The position numbers and the translations under genes are program-made. Under the pieces are notes generated by a model. The model was given only the letters and a program-made list of their open reading frames with translations, searched no databases and had not been told where the DNA came from. This document shows, piece by piece, positions 13,577 to 14,888 of a stretch of DNA of 14,888 bases. The stretch lies in contig JACSSB010000279.1 of the NCBI GenBank assembly GCA_014879435.1, positions 1 through 14,888 of the forward strand, read 5' to 3'. This DNA comes from Phycisphaerales bacterium. Its GTDB lineage: Bacteria; Pseudomonadota; Gammaproteobacteria; Competibacterales; Competibacteraceae. The stretch's first letter is position 1. Every line of letters begins with the position of its first letter.

Positions 13577-14760
13577 AATCGCCTAAAACAGGTTCATCCT
13601 GGGGATGGTTATTTCTGATTTGGCCGTTATTAGCATGGAGTGGTGAATCAACCCTAAGAGGTACTGGTGATCTTGGCGTCATCATCGAACGCGGATCTGG
13701 GCGGATACTCATTGTCAATACCAGCAGCAACAGTATCGTGCAGCGGGTGGACGGCTTAGGTGATTTATCTCATGCCTCCGTCGTATTCTCTCGCGATCAA
13801 CGCTACGCCTACGTATTTGGACGCGATGGTGGCTTAAGCAAAGTAGACATCCTCCAGGGTACGCTGGAAAAACACATTAAACAGAGCGGCAATAGTATCG
13901 GCGGGGCAATTTCGCAAGATGGCCGCTTGATCGCCGTCGCCAATTATGAGCCGGGTGGCTTGAAGGTCTTTAGTGCGGATACCCTGGAGCAGGTGGCTGA
14001 TATTCCCGCTGTCTATGATGGCGACAAGTTGTCGAAAGTGGTCGGTATCGCCGATTTACCGGGTAGCCGATTTATCTATTCCTTGTTCGATGCCGATCAA
14101 ATCTGGATAGCGGATATCCATGATGCTAAAACACCACAAGTAGAGAAATTCGTTGGTGTTGGCCGCGCACCTTATGACGGACTGGTGACACCAGATGGCC
14201 GTTATTATCTCGCTGGACTCTTTGGCGAGGATGGCATTGCCTTACTGGATACTTGGCAACCACGGCGGGGCGTCCGGCGTATCCTTGCCAATTACGGCCA
14301 GGGTGAACAAAAATTACCCGTCTATAAAATGCCGCATTTACGCGGCTGGGCCGTAGCTGGACAGCGAATATATCTACCCGCCGTGGGTCGCCATGAAGTA
14401 CTAGTCGCTGAGATGCCTAGCGCTAAGGAAGTGGCCCGAATCGCAGTACGCGGCCAACCGGTATTCGTAGTGGCTCGTCCCGATGGCCGACAAGTATGGG
14501 TTAATTTCGCATTTCCCGATAACGGCTTCGTACAGGTCATCGATACCTTAACGAACCAAATCATTCAAACCTTAGAACCGGGTAAGGCCATTTTACATTT
14601 GGAATTTACCCCGCGCGGCGAAGCAGTATGGGTTTCCGCACGCGATGATAATAAGGTGGTGATCTACGACACCGCCAACTTCGCTAAATTGGCCGAGCTG
14701 CCTGCCGAAAACCCGAGTGGTATTTTTTTCACCGCCCGCGCTCATCGAATCGGTTTTTGA
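13573..14760 (+). CDS. nirF: Heme d1 biosynthesis protein NirF
   Basis: A 395-residue periplasmic beta-propeller of the cytochrome-cd1 d1-domain family. A Sec-type signal lies in residues 1-24 (WGWLFLIWPLLAW core). Repeated blade-like strands such as ILIVNTSSNSIVQRVDG and AYVFGRDGGLSKVD run through the protein, with no CxxCH, so it is the NirF type and not NirN, which has a c-heme domain. NirF acts in a late step of heme d1 formation. Some NirF proteins are lipoproteins, but this one has no lipobox Cys. AGAGGAAA at 13560-13567 is the RBS and the ATG overlaps the nirC stop. The next gene starts one base after the stop. The length is usual for NirF. Confidence 0.9.
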   Translation: MKSPKTGSSWGWLFLIWPLLAWSGESTLRGTGDLGVIIERGSGRILIVNTSSNSIVQRVDGLGDLSHASVVFSRDQRYAYVFGRDGGLSKVDILQGTLEKHIKQSGNSIGGAISQDGRLIAVANYEPGGLKVFSADTLEQVADIPAVYDGDKLSKVVGIADLPGSRFIYSLFDADQIWIADIHDAKTPQVEKFVGVGRAPYDGLVTPDGRYYLAGLFGEDGIALLDTWQPRRGVRRILANYGQGEQKLPVYKMPHLRGWAVAGQRIYLPAVGRHEVLVAEMPSAKEVARIAVRGQPVFVVARPDGRQVWVNFAFPDNGFVQVIDTLTNQIIQTLEPGKAILHLEFTPRGEAVWVSARDDNKVVIYDTANFAKLAELPAENPSGIFFTARAHRIGF

Positions 14761-14761
14761 T

Positions 14762-14888
14762 ATGAATGACACCGATTTGGAATTACTGAATCGGTTTCAG
14801 CGTGATTTTCCGCTGCTCAGTCGGCCGTTTCATCGTATTGCCGAAATATTGGGGCGAACCGAAGAGGAGGTGTTGGCGTCGCTGCGCC
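14762..14888 (+). CDS. nirD: Siroheme decarboxylase subunit, NirD/NirDL-like (partial, 5-prime part)
   Basis: Only the first 42 codons are present; the gene runs out of the window. The start MNDTDLELLNRFQRDFPLLS, then RPFHRIAEILGRTEEEVLASL, is the typical Lrp/AsnC-like winged-helix N-terminus of NirD, NirL, NirG, NirH and fused NirDL proteins. These decarboxylate siroheme to didecarboxysiroheme in heme d1 synthesis. It starts one base after the nirF stop, so it is in the same operon, in the order nirS-M-C-F-D known from pseudomonads. Which of the paralogous subunits it is, or whether it is a fused NirDL, cannot be told from the fragment. Confidence 0.85.
   Translation, partial: MNDTDLELLNRFQRDFPLLSRPFHRIAEILGRTEEEVLASLR

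Noticed and set aside
1..14888. CRISPR arrays, tRNA or rRNA genes, insertion sequences
   Set aside because: No regularly spaced direct repeats, no tRNA T-loop/acceptor pattern and no transposase frame were seen.

Overview
The window looks like a chromosomal stretch from a denitrifying gammaproteobacterium of moderate GC with an acetate/acyl-phosphate and polyhydroxyalkanoate-type metabolism. The pointers are a cytochrome cd1 nitrite reductase operon behind an FNR/DNR-type box, a PhaC-like DUF3141 protein next to pta-ackA-fabI, and strong Shine-Dalgarno sites. A lineage such as the Competibacter/Contendobacter group would fit, but this is inference; nothing in the window fixes the species. All recognised genes lie on the + strand.

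Left region (1-1300): the tail of an NTF2/SnoaL-like protein, then two paralogous small secreted proteins (203-601 and 714-1151). Both have a conserved acidic N-terminus, a twin-arginine signal and a mature part built from W-x-N repeats. In the second, all 12 tryptophans of the mature part are in W-x-N. This is the residue pattern of GrrA/OscA-type precursors that radical SAM enzymes convert to three-residue cyclophanes (triceptides). No maturase is inside the window, so this is a hypothesis, but it is the most unusual thing here. A perfect 15-bp hairpin closes the cluster. A minimal two-helix potassium channel (1484-1807) follows, then about 620 bases with no gene.

Middle region (2429-10694): a DUF3141 protein with a PhaC-like Cys-Asp-His triad and a TerB-like tail, phosphate acetyl/butyryltransferase, acetate kinase, two small exported proteins (the first with an apparent 1-base frameshift in its signal peptide), FabI, a coiled-coil protein with a GTG start, and a 143-residue unknown. 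The DUF3141-pta-ackA-fabI set suggests a module linking acyl-CoA, acyl-phosphate and acetate with lipid or storage-polymer metabolism.

Right region (10695-14888): a regulatory interval with a TTGAC-N4-ATCAA box 40 bp upstream of a plausible transcription start, followed by nirS, nirM, a 13-bp perfect palindrome, nirC, nirF and the start of a siroheme decarboxylase gene (nirD/nirDL). NirS reduces nitrite to NO, NirM and NirC are electron-carrier c-type cytochromes, and NirF and NirD make heme d1. The palindrome between nirM and nirC could set a high nirSM to low nirCFD ratio.
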